Assembly: GCF_020694005.1 (NCBI RefSeq)
Contig: NZ_CP073013.1
Location: forward strand, 1,746,578-1,810,577
From: Marinomonas profundi
GTDB taxonomy: Bacteria > Pseudomonadota > Gammaproteobacteria > Pseudomonadales > Marinomonadaceae
Length of the DNA: 64,000 nt
Reading direction: 5' to 3'
A program made the position numbers and the translations under genes. Numbering within the stretch: the first letter of the stretch is position 1; every line of letters starts with the position of its first letter. Of the stretch, positions 8,327 through 15,660 are shown piece after piece. Under the pieces are notes generated by a model. That model made no database searches. It was given only the letters and a program-made list of their open reading frames with translations, and was not told the DNA's origin.

Positions 8327-9793
8327 TTACGCCAAGCCGCCCATGCACAAGTATTTAATTTCAACGTATTCATCAATGCCGTACTGAGAACCTTCACGGC
8401 CACTGCCAGACTCTTTTACACCACCAAACGGCGCCACTTCACTGGAAATAATGCCTTCGTTGATGCCAACCATGCCGTATTCCAAGGCTTCAGAAACACG
8501 CCAAATACGCGCAATATTTTGGGAATAGAAATAAGACGCCAAGCCAAATGGGGTATTGTTTGCCATGGCAACGGCTTGGTCTTCGGTTTTAAATTTAAAC
8601 AAGGGCGCAACAGGGCCAAAAATTTCATTAGAGAAAATATCCATGTCTTCGGTGACGCCAGTCAAAATCGTTGGCTCGAAGAACTGCGCGCCAGCCGCTG
8701 TGGCTTTTGATCCGCCAATCAAAGCCTTTGCGCCTTTTGCCAGCGCATCGCCAACAAGTTGCTCAACTTTGCTGATCGCCGCAGGATTGATCAATGGACC
8801 AATATTGACGCCTTCGGCAAAACCATCGCCGGTTTTAAAGGTCGCAACACGCTTCGCAAGCTTCTCGGCGAACGCATCGTACACGCCTTCTTGTACCAAG
8901 ATTCGGTTCGCACAGACACAGGTTTGACCAGCGTTACGGTATTTAGACGCAATCGCGCCTTCTACAGCGGCGTCTAAATCAGCATCATCAAACACGATGA
9001 AAGGTGCGTTGCCGCCCAATTCCATTGACGTGCGTTTCACCGTTTGTGCGCACTGAGAAAGTAATAATTTGCCCACTGGCGTCGATCCCGTGAAAGACAA
9101 TTTACGCACTGTCGGATGGCCCGTTAATACACCACCAATGGCTTTTGCGTCTTTGCCGACCACCACGTTCAACACGCCAGCTGGAATACCTGCTTGATGG
9201 GCAAGCTCTGCCAGCGCCAAGGCACACAACGGCGTTTCATCAGATGGTTTGATCACAATCGCACAACCCGCCGCCAATGCTGGGCCAGCTTTACGAGTGA
9301 TCATGGCGATCGGGAAGTTCCATGGTGTAATGGCTGCCACCACACCAATAGGCTGCTTGATGGTCAATACACGTTTGTCTTTCGCAAAAGTCGGAATCAC
9401 ATCGCCATTTAAACGACGCGCTTCGTCAGCAAACCAATCAATAAAAGACGCGCCATAAGCCACTTCGCCTTTGGCTTCGGCAAAGGGTTTGCCTTGTTCC
9501 AAGGTCATCAAGGTCGCTAAATCGTTTTGATTATCCAGAATAAGCTGATTCCAACGACGCAATAGGGTCGCACGCTCTTTTGCGGTGCGGCCTTGCCATT
9601 CTTTTTGGGCTTTTTCAGCGGCTTCAACGGCAAGCGTTGTCTCTTCTGCGCCTAAATCCGCAACATCGATAATGTGTTCGCCATTCGCCGGGTTGGTAAT
9701 CGCGAAGGTCTTGCCAGATTTGGCTTCTACCCACTCACCCCCAATGTATGAGTGACTTTTGAGTAGAGAGGGCTGAGATAGTATTGCTGTCAT
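8327..9793 (-). CDS. gabD: Succinate-semialdehyde dehydrogenase
   Basis: A 488-residue aldehyde dehydrogenase of the GabD class; it oxidises succinate semialdehyde to succinate with NAD(P)+. Key elements: PWNFPIAMITRKAGPALAAGC, the glycine motif FTGSTPVGK, catalytic glutamate in MELGGNAPFIV and nucleophilic cysteine in NAGQTCVCANR (about residue 288). GGAGTG precedes the start. It is the first gene of the gab pair. A related function, 2-oxoglutarate semialdehyde dehydrogenase for the hydroxyproline cluster at 10.9-14.0 kb, cannot be excluded, but the protein resembles GabD throughout and gabT follows directly. Confidence 0.92.
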   Translation of the reverse strand: MTAILSQPSLLKSHSYIGGEWVEAKSGKTFAITNPANGEHIIDVADLGAEETTLAVEAAEKAQKEWQGRTAKERATLLRRWNQLILDNQNDLATLMTLEQGKPFAEAKGEVAYGASFIDWFADEARRLNGDVIPTFAKDKRVLTIKQPIGVVAAITPWNFPIAMITRKAGPALAAGCAIVIKPSDETPLCALALAELAHQAGIPAGVLNVVVGKDAKAIGGVLTGHPTVRKLSFTGSTPVGKLLLSQCAQTVKRTSMELGGNAPFIVFDDADLDAAVEGAIASKYRNAGQTCVCANRILVQEGVYDAFAEKLAKRVATFKTGDGFAEGVNIGPLINPAAISKVEQLVGDALAKGAKALIGGSKATAAGAQFFEPTILTGVTEDMDIFSNEIFGPVAPLFKFKTEDQAVAMANNTPFGLASYFYSQNIARIWRVSEALEYGMVGINEGIISSEVAPFGGVKESGSGREGSQYGIDEYVEIKYLCMGGLA

Positions 9794-9916
9794 AAAACAC
9801 TCCAGGCTTGGCTACGGAGAATGGTTAATAAGTGCTGCTCGTCATATAACGTAGCACTTTTAATACCCATCGATAGTAGGCAATGGCGGAAGTTTGAAAA
9901 ATGAGAAGCTATCAAT

Positions 9917-9944
9917 TCAATGTTTGATGTATTTCAAACATTGA
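9917..9944. promoter_or_regulatory. Inverted repeat between gabD and the GntR gene
   Basis: CAATGTTTGA at 9918-9927 and TCAAACATTG at 9934-9943 form a perfect 10-bp dyad with a 6-base spacer, extended by one more pair on the outside. It lies about 125 bp upstream of gabD and 127 bp upstream of the GntR-family gene, in their shared promoter region. This is a good candidate operator for the adjacent regulator. A TATAAT-type -10 element (10023-10028) probably serves the GntR gene. Confidence 0.6.
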
Positions 9945-10070
9945 TCTATGTTTTTAGAAACGTTAATCGCGAATAACACTCTAAAAAAGCGCTGTTAACC
10001 TCACGTTAGCGGCGCTTTTGCGTATAATAGCTTGATCTTCCTGTATTTTAGTTGATGAAGGAGTCATAGC

Positions 10071-10739
10071 TTGGTGCCAAAAAGAGCCGTTGTTCGTCAG
10101 AGTTTACCCGATGTCATTGCGGCCGATTTGCGTCAGCGTATTTTGTCTGGCGATTTGGTTGAAGGGGAATTGATTCGTCAGGAACTTTTAGCGGAAGAAT
10201 ATGCTGTGTCACGCATGCCCATTCGTGAAGCGTTAAAGCGTCTTGATGCGGAAGGGCTGGTGGTGTTTACCAATAATCGTGGTGCCACTGTGACCAAACA
10301 CTCGTTAGATGAAATTGCCGAAATCTTTGATGTGCGCATGATGCTAGAAGTGGATCTGTTCACCCGCGCCATTCCTCTCATGCAAGCAGCACACTTTGCG
10401 GAATGCGAGAGCATTCTGGAAGAGATGGAAATCTCTTATCAACGTGGTGATGTGGCGGCTTGGGGGCCGTTAAACGCGAGATTTCATGGTGCGCTGTATG
10501 CCGCAGCAGACCGAAAGTTAACCAGTAATTTATTAGAACGCGCCAGCTTACAATCCAATCGATATGTGAGTATGCACATCGACCAGTTGAATAAATCCCA
10601 AAGCGCCCAGCAAGATCACAGCGATTTATTGGTCTTGGCAAGACAAGGTAACGTACAAGGCGCGGCAGACAAACTGCGTTCTCATATAGACAACACCAAG
10701 TTCCAAGTGCTGGAATGGATTACCGCCGCTCGCCGCTGA
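10071..10739 (+). CDS. GntR-family regulator, FadR/FCD subfamily
   Basis: A 222-residue regulator with an N-terminal winged helix (IAADLRQRILSGDLVEGELIRQELLAEEYAVSRMPIREALKRLDAEGLV, about residues 16-64) and a C-terminal all-helical FCD domain. The FCD metal site is suggested by D..R.MLE and the histidines ARFHGALY and SHID. Translation starts at TTG 10071 or GTG 10074; AAGGAG at 10058-10063 fits both. It sits between gabDT (divergent) and the hydroxyproline-type operon (convergent) and could serve either. FCD regulators of hydroxyproline catabolism are known, and a dyad before that operon (14086-14103) resembles FCD operators. Confidence 0.9.
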   Translation: MVPKRAVVRQSLPDVIAADLRQRILSGDLVEGELIRQELLAEEYAVSRMPIREALKRLDAEGLVVFTNNRGATVTKHSLDEIAEIFDVRMMLEVDLFTRAIPLMQAAHFAECESILEEMEISYQRGDVAAWGPLNARFHGALYAAADRKLTSNLLERASLQSNRYVSMHIDQLNKSQSAQQDHSDLLVLARQGNVQGAADKLRSHIDNTKFQVLEWITAARR

Positions 10740-10774
10740 TTTTTATTCAGGTTCTTAACGTTGCCTTTATTGCC

Positions 10775-10842
10775 GATTAATAAGAGTGGCGTTTTTGATG
10801 AGGTAGGCGATAGTTTCGAAGAAAAACGCCACTCGTTTAATC
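10775..10842 (+). repeat. Hairpin with conserved 20-nt loop, copy 1
   Basis: A perfect 13-bp stem (10784-10796 with 10822-10834) encloses a 25-nt loop containing GAGGTAGGCGATAGTTTCGA at 10800-10819. Flanking GATTAA/TTAATC arms (10775-10780 and 10837-10842) extend it beyond an internal loop. The same 20-nt loop sequence occurs at 31227-31246 inside a stem of entirely different sequence. Both copies are on the plus strand, between convergent genes, just after a regulator gene. I do not recognise the family. Confidence 0.75.
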
Positions 10843-10866
10843 TGCTTTTGCACAGGTTAGAAGAGG

Positions 10867-12117
10867 TTAAAAACGGGCGGCTGAAAACGGCGTGAGGTCG
10901 ATTTCTGGCGTTTCGTTGTTAGCAAGTGCCGCGACTAACTCTGCCGTCCCTGCGGATTGTGTTAATCCTAAATGTCCATGTCCGAAGGCGTAAATCACTC
11001 GTTTAGATCGGTTTGAATAGCCGATTACCGGTAGGCTGTCTGGCATGGAAGGACGAAAGCCCATCCATTGCTTTCCGCCCTCGGTTTTTAACCCGGGTAA
11101 GAATTCCGCCGCTTTGTTGAGCAAAACGTCCGCACGCTTGTAATTGGGTTCTAGGTTCAAACCACCCAGCTCCACTGCGCCGCCAACTCGTACACCCTCG
11201 CCTATTTTTGTCACCACAAAACCGTGATTACTAAAGGTGATATGGGTTTTTAAGTTAAATGCGCCAGCTGGTAAGGTCGTGTTGTACCCGCGCTCGGTGT
11301 CCAATGGCAAACTGTCACCAATGGATTGCGCTAGGGTTTTCGACCAAGCCCCTGCTGCCAGCACCACTTGATGGGCTTCATAATCGGCCGAGTCGCTTTT
11401 TAATGTCACTGAATCCTTGTTTATCGTCATAGAATGAATCGACGCAATGGCAATTTTACCACCGAGCTTTTCAAATTCGTTGGCTAGGTGCTGAGTCCAT
11501 TCGGCAGGATCACAGACATTCTTCCATTCTGGGGTGAACACCGCGTGGGTGAATCTAGGGTGAATGCCGGGCTGTCTTTTGGCAATGGCATCAGGTGTGA
11601 GCAACAGCTCATAGCGCACACCGTGTTTTTGACGTGTTTGCCAACCAGCAAGACTGGCACTGAACTCGGCTTCGCCTTCATAAAGTTGCAACTGCCCTTC
11701 GCGTCGAATCATGGCCTCGCCATTAACGGCGTTAATTTGACGTTCTAGCGCCGCTTTCGACAAATCCATTAAACTGGCTTGTGCGGCCAAGGCAGCTTGG
11801 TATTTGTCTTGCCAGCTGGCCCGCCAGAAACGCAACATCCAAGGTAAGATTTTCAGCGCGTAAGCAGGACGCAAGGACAAGGGGCCGAGCGGGTCGATTA
11901 ACCACTTTGGTGCCTTGCGCATAATTCCGGGGGTGGCGAGTGGAATCACATCGGCAAAGGCAAAGGCGCCTGCGTTGCCAGCGGAGGTTTCGGCCGCCAC
12001 GCCTTTTCGATCCAACACTAAGACCTGACGGCCTTGAGATTGCAGCTTGAGCGCAATGCTTATGCCGATAATCCCAGCGCCAATGACAATTACATCCTGA
12101 TTTGTTGCCGTGTCCAT
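10867..12117 (-). CDS. FAD-dependent D-amino-acid oxidoreductase, probable D-hydroxyproline dehydrogenase
   Basis: A 416-residue DAO/DadA-superfamily flavoprotein. The N-terminal dinucleotide motif DVIVIGAGIIGISIALKLQSQGRQVLVLDRKG (residues 9-40) binds FAD, and GAWSK and YAFGHGHLGLTQSAGTAEL near the C-terminus are typical of the family. It is the last gene of an operon with a DapA-like lyase and a proline racemase-family epimerase, 12 bases after the epimerase stop. In known trans-4-hydroxy-L-proline pathways the epimer cis-4-hydroxy-D-proline is oxidised by such an enzyme to pyrroline-4-hydroxy-2-carboxylate. That role is inferred from context; DadA (D-alanine) activity is the alternative. 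Confidence 0.85.
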   Translation of the reverse strand: MDTATNQDVIVIGAGIIGISIALKLQSQGRQVLVLDRKGVAAETSAGNAGAFAFADVIPLATPGIMRKAPKWLIDPLGPLSLRPAYALKILPWMLRFWRASWQDKYQAALAAQASLMDLSKAALERQINAVNGEAMIRREGQLQLYEGEAEFSASLAGWQTRQKHGVRYELLLTPDAIAKRQPGIHPRFTHAVFTPEWKNVCDPAEWTQHLANEFEKLGGKIAIASIHSMTINKDSVTLKSDSADYEAHQVVLAAGAWSKTLAQSIGDSLPLDTERGYNTTLPAGAFNLKTHITFSNHGFVVTKIGEGVRVGGAVELGGLNLEPNYKRADVLLNKAAEFLPGLKTEGGKQWMGFRPSMPDSLPVIGYSNRSKRVIYAFGHGHLGLTQSAGTAELVAALANNETPEIDLTPFSAARF

Positions 12118-12129
12118 TTTTTGTCCCTA

Positions 12130-13065
12130 TTAAGAGAGCCTAATGCCGTTTTTTAATGGGTCGTTAGGGTTCATGATTAAAGTAGCTTCCTTAGTAACAA
12201 ACGCCTGTCCGGTAATGTTAGGGATAATCGTATCGCCTGTCGCAGGCTGATAGCTCAAACGATAGTGGCTGCCAATGGTGCTTTCTTGAATGATCTCTTC
12301 GCCCGGCGCAAGACGATTATCCGCCGCGAGGCAAGCCAAGCGAGCCGAGCTTCCCGTACCGCAAGGTGAGCGATCATAAGCATTGTCAGGGCATAAAACG
12401 AAGTTGCGGCTGTGGCCGTTTTTGTTCAAAGCTGGCCCATACAAAACAACGTGATCAATGATGCCGCCCTCTGACCCTGTTAATTTTTTCTCTTCAATGG
12501 CATCGCGTAACTTGATAGCGACTTCCGTTAGAGTGCGAATGTTGCTGGGAATCACAGGAACAGGGCTTTTATCGACGATAAAGAACCAATTTCCACCATA
12601 AGCCACATCACCAAAAACTGTACCCACACCATCGATTTCAAGGCGAACGTCTTTCTGTAAACGGCGGCTGGCAACGTTTTTCACCGTCACAGTATTCGCA
12701 TCAGACAAGGTGACTTCAACCACACCGACGGGCGTTTCGATTTTGTGCGTACCAATATCAATTTTACCCATGTGAGCCAGCGTGGCCGCGACGCCAATCG
12801 TGCCATGACCACACATACCAATAACCGCCGCCGCGTCAAAATAAATCACCCCAGCGACGCAGGTTGGATCGACCGGTTCGACCAGCATCACGCCGACCAT
12901 GGCTTCTTGCCCGTAAGGCTCGGACACCACAGAACGATAAAAATCCTGGTGCTCTGTGGCTAATATCTTGGCGCGTTCCGCTAACGAACCAGAACCCAAA
13001 TCTGGCCCGCCAGACACAATAACGCGAGTGGGTTCACCTTCCGTATGACTGTCGATTACTTGCAC
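12130..13065 (-). CDS. 4-hydroxyproline 2-epimerase (proline racemase family)
   Basis: A proline racemase-family enzyme of about 311 residues. Both catalytic cysteines are present, in GMCGHGTIG and in DRSPCGTGSS. This distinguishes epimerases and racemases from the trans-3-hydroxyproline dehydratases, which have threonine at the first position. GTG at 13065 gives the usual start MQVIDSHTEGEP and has GGTGGAG 10 bases upstream; an in-frame TTG at 13095 is less likely. The gene overlaps the end of the DapA-like gene by 10 bases, implying coupling. With its neighbours it points to trans-4-hydroxy-L-proline as substrate. Confidence 0.88.
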   Translation of the reverse strand: MQVIDSHTEGEPTRVIVSGGPDLGSGSLAERAKILATEHQDFYRSVVSEPYGQEAMVGVMLVEPVDPTCVAGVIYFDAAAVIGMCGHGTIGVAATLAHMGKIDIGTHKIETPVGVVEVTLSDANTVTVKNVASRRLQKDVRLEIDGVGTVFGDVAYGGNWFFIVDKSPVPVIPSNIRTLTEVAIKLRDAIEEKKLTGSEGGIIDHVVLYGPALNKNGHSRNFVLCPDNAYDRSPCGTGSSARLACLAADNRLAPGEEIIQESTIGSHYRLSYQPATGDTIIPNITGQAFVTKEATLIMNPNDPLKNGIRLS

Positions 13066-14033
13066 GAATCTATTACTCCACCTTGCTTTTTCCAATCCGC
13101 GAACCAGTCTTTGAAAAGTGCATATTGCTCTTCACAATAATGACGTTGCGCGGCATTTAGCTCGTCTGTTTCGTTAAAGTGTAATCGATACGCTTCTTCG
13201 CCGTTTAAAACAAGCAAATATTTGAAGAACAATACCAGATCAGGCCCTTCGTCGAAGCTCGCTAAGACAGAAAAGGCTTCTTCTAACTCTTGCGCGCGAA
13301 CGCGTGCTTCGGCGTTGCCCTTCGCAGCCAATCGACAGAGATTGGCGAGCAACAAAACTTCTTTCGGCAATGCTGTGCCAATACCCGTGATGGCACCCAC
13401 TGCGCCGCATTTGACAAAACCGTGGTAGACCGCTGTATCCACACCCACCATCAGCAACACATCATCGTCTTGGGAGGTGATATTTTCCGCGGCATAGCGC
13501 AAGGCTTCTTTGCTACCAAACTCTTTAAACCCCACCAGATTTTTGTGCTCCGCTCGCAATGCAAAAAATAAATCCGCACGGGTTTCAAAACCATACACAG
13601 GGCTGTTGTAGATAATCGCTGGAGTGGAAGGCGCCGCGGCTAAAATCGCCTTGAAATGATGCTTCTGCGCCGCGATTACCGAGCCACGAGACAGTACGCG
13701 AGGAATCACCATCAAACCCGCTGCACCGATTTTTTCGGCGTGTGCTGCCAACGCCACCGCCGATTTGGTATTAATCGCCCCAGTGCCGACCACCACAGGA
13801 ATGCCTGCGTTAACCAAACGCTCCACGCCTTCCATGCGTTCCGCATCCGTCAACAAAGGCCAATCTCCCATGGAACCGCAATACACCACCGCCGACATCC
13901 CTGCCGCCATCATTTCCTTGCCCTTCTTCACCAAGTTATCAAAATCTGGCGTGCGATCCGCCTTACAAGGCGTCATCAACGCCGGCATGATGCCGTTAAA
14001 AACACTTACATCAAAAACGTCATTGCTCATCAT
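13056..14033 (-). CDS. DapA/NAL-family lyase, probable pyrroline-4-hydroxy-2-carboxylate deaminase
   Basis: A 325-residue dihydrodipicolinate synthase/N-acetylneuraminate lyase-family protein (TIM barrel). The Schiff-base lysine is in LVGFKEFGSKEAL, and the partner tyrosine in AIIYNSPVYGF. First gene of the operon. In hydroxyproline catabolism a DapA-like enzyme converts the pyrroline product to 2-oxoglutarate semialdehyde; gene order here fits that. Two adjacent ATG codons (14033 and 14030) can both use AAGG upstream. No dedicated 2-oxoglutarate semialdehyde dehydrogenase is in the operon. Confidence 0.85.
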   Translation of the reverse strand: MMSNDVFDVSVFNGIMPALMTPCKADRTPDFDNLVKKGKEMMAAGMSAVVYCGSMGDWPLLTDAERMEGVERLVNAGIPVVVGTGAINTKSAVALAAHAEKIGAAGLMVIPRVLSRGSVIAAQKHHFKAILAAAPSTPAIIYNSPVYGFETRADLFFALRAEHKNLVGFKEFGSKEALRYAAENITSQDDDVLLMVGVDTAVYHGFVKCGAVGAITGIGTALPKEVLLLANLCRLAAKGNAEARVRAQELEEAFSVLASFDEGPDLVLFFKYLLVLNGEEAYRLHFNETDELNAAQRHYCEEQYALFKDWFADWKKQGGVIDSCK

Positions 14034-14085
14034 TCGATACCTTTTTTAAGAAGTTGAAGGAACTTGCTAACCATTGGTTAAAATG

Positions 14086-14103
14086 TATTTTGTATCCAAA
14101 ATA
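14086..14103. promoter_or_regulatory. Candidate GntR/FCD operator before the hydroxyproline-type operon
   Basis: TATTTTG and CAAAATA form a perfect 7-bp inverted repeat around TATC, about 53 bp upstream of the DapA-like start. The TTG-TATC-CAA centre resembles operators of FCD-type GntR regulators, of which one is encoded at 10071 at the other end of this operon. Confidence 0.55.
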
Positions 14104-14257
14104 TACCTAGAGCAAAAAGTAGTCAATGGTGTAAAGTTAAATTATGAAGACTTGAGTAGGTAAGTAGCAGTACGATAGAAGCGTGTTTTATGCATTGAAA
14201 ATAATAATGTTAATGTATAGACGTTGAAAGGCATCGAAAAACCATTAAGGACTTAGC

Positions 14258-14992
14258 ATGAATGATGAGTTTAATTTTCAGATAGCATTGAATGCTTGCG
14301 CTCAAGATATTTTTAGGTCACAGGCGGATCAAGATTATATTTCAGCTAGATCTAGTTATTTTATGGGGTTTCAGCAACAGTTTTTATGGTCAGCTCAACA
14401 GGCAGTTGAAAAATACTTGAAGGCAATACTGCTTTATAATGGCAATACCGCTCGTTGGAAAAAAGAACCAAACTCAAATGGAAATGGAGGTAAGACTTTT
14501 GGGCATGACTTGATTGCATTAAATAGTAAAGTCAAAGAAATTGGTTACTTAGAATACTCTCTTCCTGAGTGGGGGGAATTATATTTAAACAAACTAGCTA
14601 AGTTTGGTGGCGCTAATCGTTATCTTTCACAATGGTCAGATACTACATATGAAGATTTAGAAAAGTTGGATGAGCTAGTTTGGTATATCCGTAGGTATTG
14701 CTTTTTTATTCGCGAAAATACTGAAAAAATGAGTTTTAGGGATACAAAGATAAATAGTATTAAGTCAAAAAGTTTTCCAACTATGCACAACTTGAATGAT
14801 GGTTTACTGGAAAAAGTTATTAAAAACAAATCTACTGCTAGAGATGCGTTGGTAAGAGAAAACCGTGTGTACGGAACTGAGAATGATTTATTACAAGAAA
14901 CTCAAATATCATCCTCTATAATTCCTCCGCGAGATCGAGATTGGTTTACTGAGGATATGAAAGAGCGGTTAGAGTATTTCATACAGCCATAA
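14258..14992 (+). CDS. HEPN-like domain protein
   Basis: A 244-residue protein whose first half fits the HEPN helical bundle: SARSSYFMGFQQQFLWSAQQ followed by AVEKYLKAILLYNG, then GHDLIALNSKVKEIGY. HEPN proteins are often RNases or partners of nucleotidyltransferases in toxin-antitoxin or defence systems. The R-X4-6-H RNase motif is not seen in the expected last helix (LVWYIRRYCFFIREN), so this may be a non-catalytic member. The C-terminal 80 residues match nothing I recognise. No nucleotidyltransferase gene is adjacent. The coding sequence is clearly richer in A+T than its neighbours, suggesting acquisition. AAGGA precedes the ATG. Confidence 0.7.
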   Translation: MNDEFNFQIALNACAQDIFRSQADQDYISARSSYFMGFQQQFLWSAQQAVEKYLKAILLYNGNTARWKKEPNSNGNGGKTFGHDLIALNSKVKEIGYLEYSLPEWGELYLNKLAKFGGANRYLSQWSDTTYEDLEKLDELVWYIRRYCFFIRENTEKMSFRDTKINSIKSKSFPTMHNLNDGLLEKVIKNKSTARDALVRENRVYGTENDLLQETQISSSIIPPRDRDWFTEDMKERLEYFIQP

Positions 14993-15041
14993 TGCCTTTA
15001 ATCAAGCTGCAAAATGATTTTATAAGTTAGAAAGGATTAAC

Positions 15042-15419
15042 GTGGTTCGGTTGGAGAGAATGTGTTTGCCCTATTTCGATCAGTTTATGCAGCAGTGGAA
15101 AGCCTATTTAACGCAGCAGCTTTCCCAATGCGGGCTACGTTATGAAGTCTCAGACGCTGGTGATGTAGTGGATATTAAAACGAATTCATTGGCGTATTTT
15201 GCTTGGTTGAGGACGCATTCCATCGAACTTGTTGGAATCGATGAAGCAAGGGATGGCGTGGCGTGGGTCATGTTGGAAAAGCAGTTAAAAATCTTAGCGG
15301 AAAAAGCCGAAAAAGGTACTTTTGATCTGGTTTCGAAGCTGCATATTGAAGCAAGCCAAATCCAGATTGACCTGAATTTTAGTTATGATGACGAACAGCA
15401 TATTGTTTATGTAAGTTGA
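15042..15419 (+). CDS. Conserved-looking small protein of unknown function
   Basis: A 125-residue soluble, slightly acidic protein without transmembrane segments or a recognised motif. It starts at GTG 15042 with AAAGG 7-10 bases upstream; an internal ATG at 15060 with a close GGAG is possible. It lies 50 bp after the HEPN-like gene and just before a REP pair. Codon use looks more like the core genome than the HEPN gene does. No function can be given. Confidence 0.6.
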   Translation: MVRLERMCLPYFDQFMQQWKAYLTQQLSQCGLRYEVSDAGDVVDIKTNSLAYFAWLRTHSIELVGIDEARDGVAWVMLEKQLKILAEKAEKGTFDLVSKLHIEASQIQIDLNFSYDDEQHIVYVS

Positions 15420-15509
15420 TCTCGGGCTTCCTGGTTATTGTTTTTCATCATAAGAAAATGTTCTCGCATTCCCGAGAAGGCGGGTGTTGCTAAACCACTT
15501 CCGTTGATC

Positions 15510-15591
15510 TTGTAGGTCGTCGCGCATTTATGCCGACAAAAAACTCCTCATAACACATTCCGTCTTGTCGGGCTAAAGCCACGACCTACAA
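15510..15591. repeat. Inverted pair of REP-like elements
   Basis: Two units face each other: 15510-15539 and 15565-15591. The outer arms are complementary (TTGTAGGTCGT and ACGACCTACAA), as are the inner GCCGACAA/TTGTCGGGC arms. Each carries the 5' GTAG signature of REP elements, followed by an imperfect palindrome (GTCG...CGAC). The arrangement is that of a REP doublet, lying in the gap between the gene ending at 15419 and lpd (minus strand, ending 15661). Confidence 0.75.
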
Positions 15592-15660
15592 AAAACAATA
15601 TAAATCAATAAATTGTACGTGAACAACCATAGGTTGCTCACGTAAAGAGCTCTGTAATCA

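Noticed and set aside
8309-9458. Several plus-strand open frames opposite gabD
   Set aside because: They are shadows of a clearly coding minus-strand gene; no ribosome binding sites or recognisable domains.
9983-10018. Terminator hairpin before the GntR gene
   Set aside because: AAAGCGCTG...CGGCGCTTT can pair, but with G-U pairs and a position in the divergent promoter region where no transcript should end; not called.
13222-14057. Plus-strand frames opposite the DapA-like gene
   Set aside because: Shadows of the real minus-strand gene, with biased composition and no family features.
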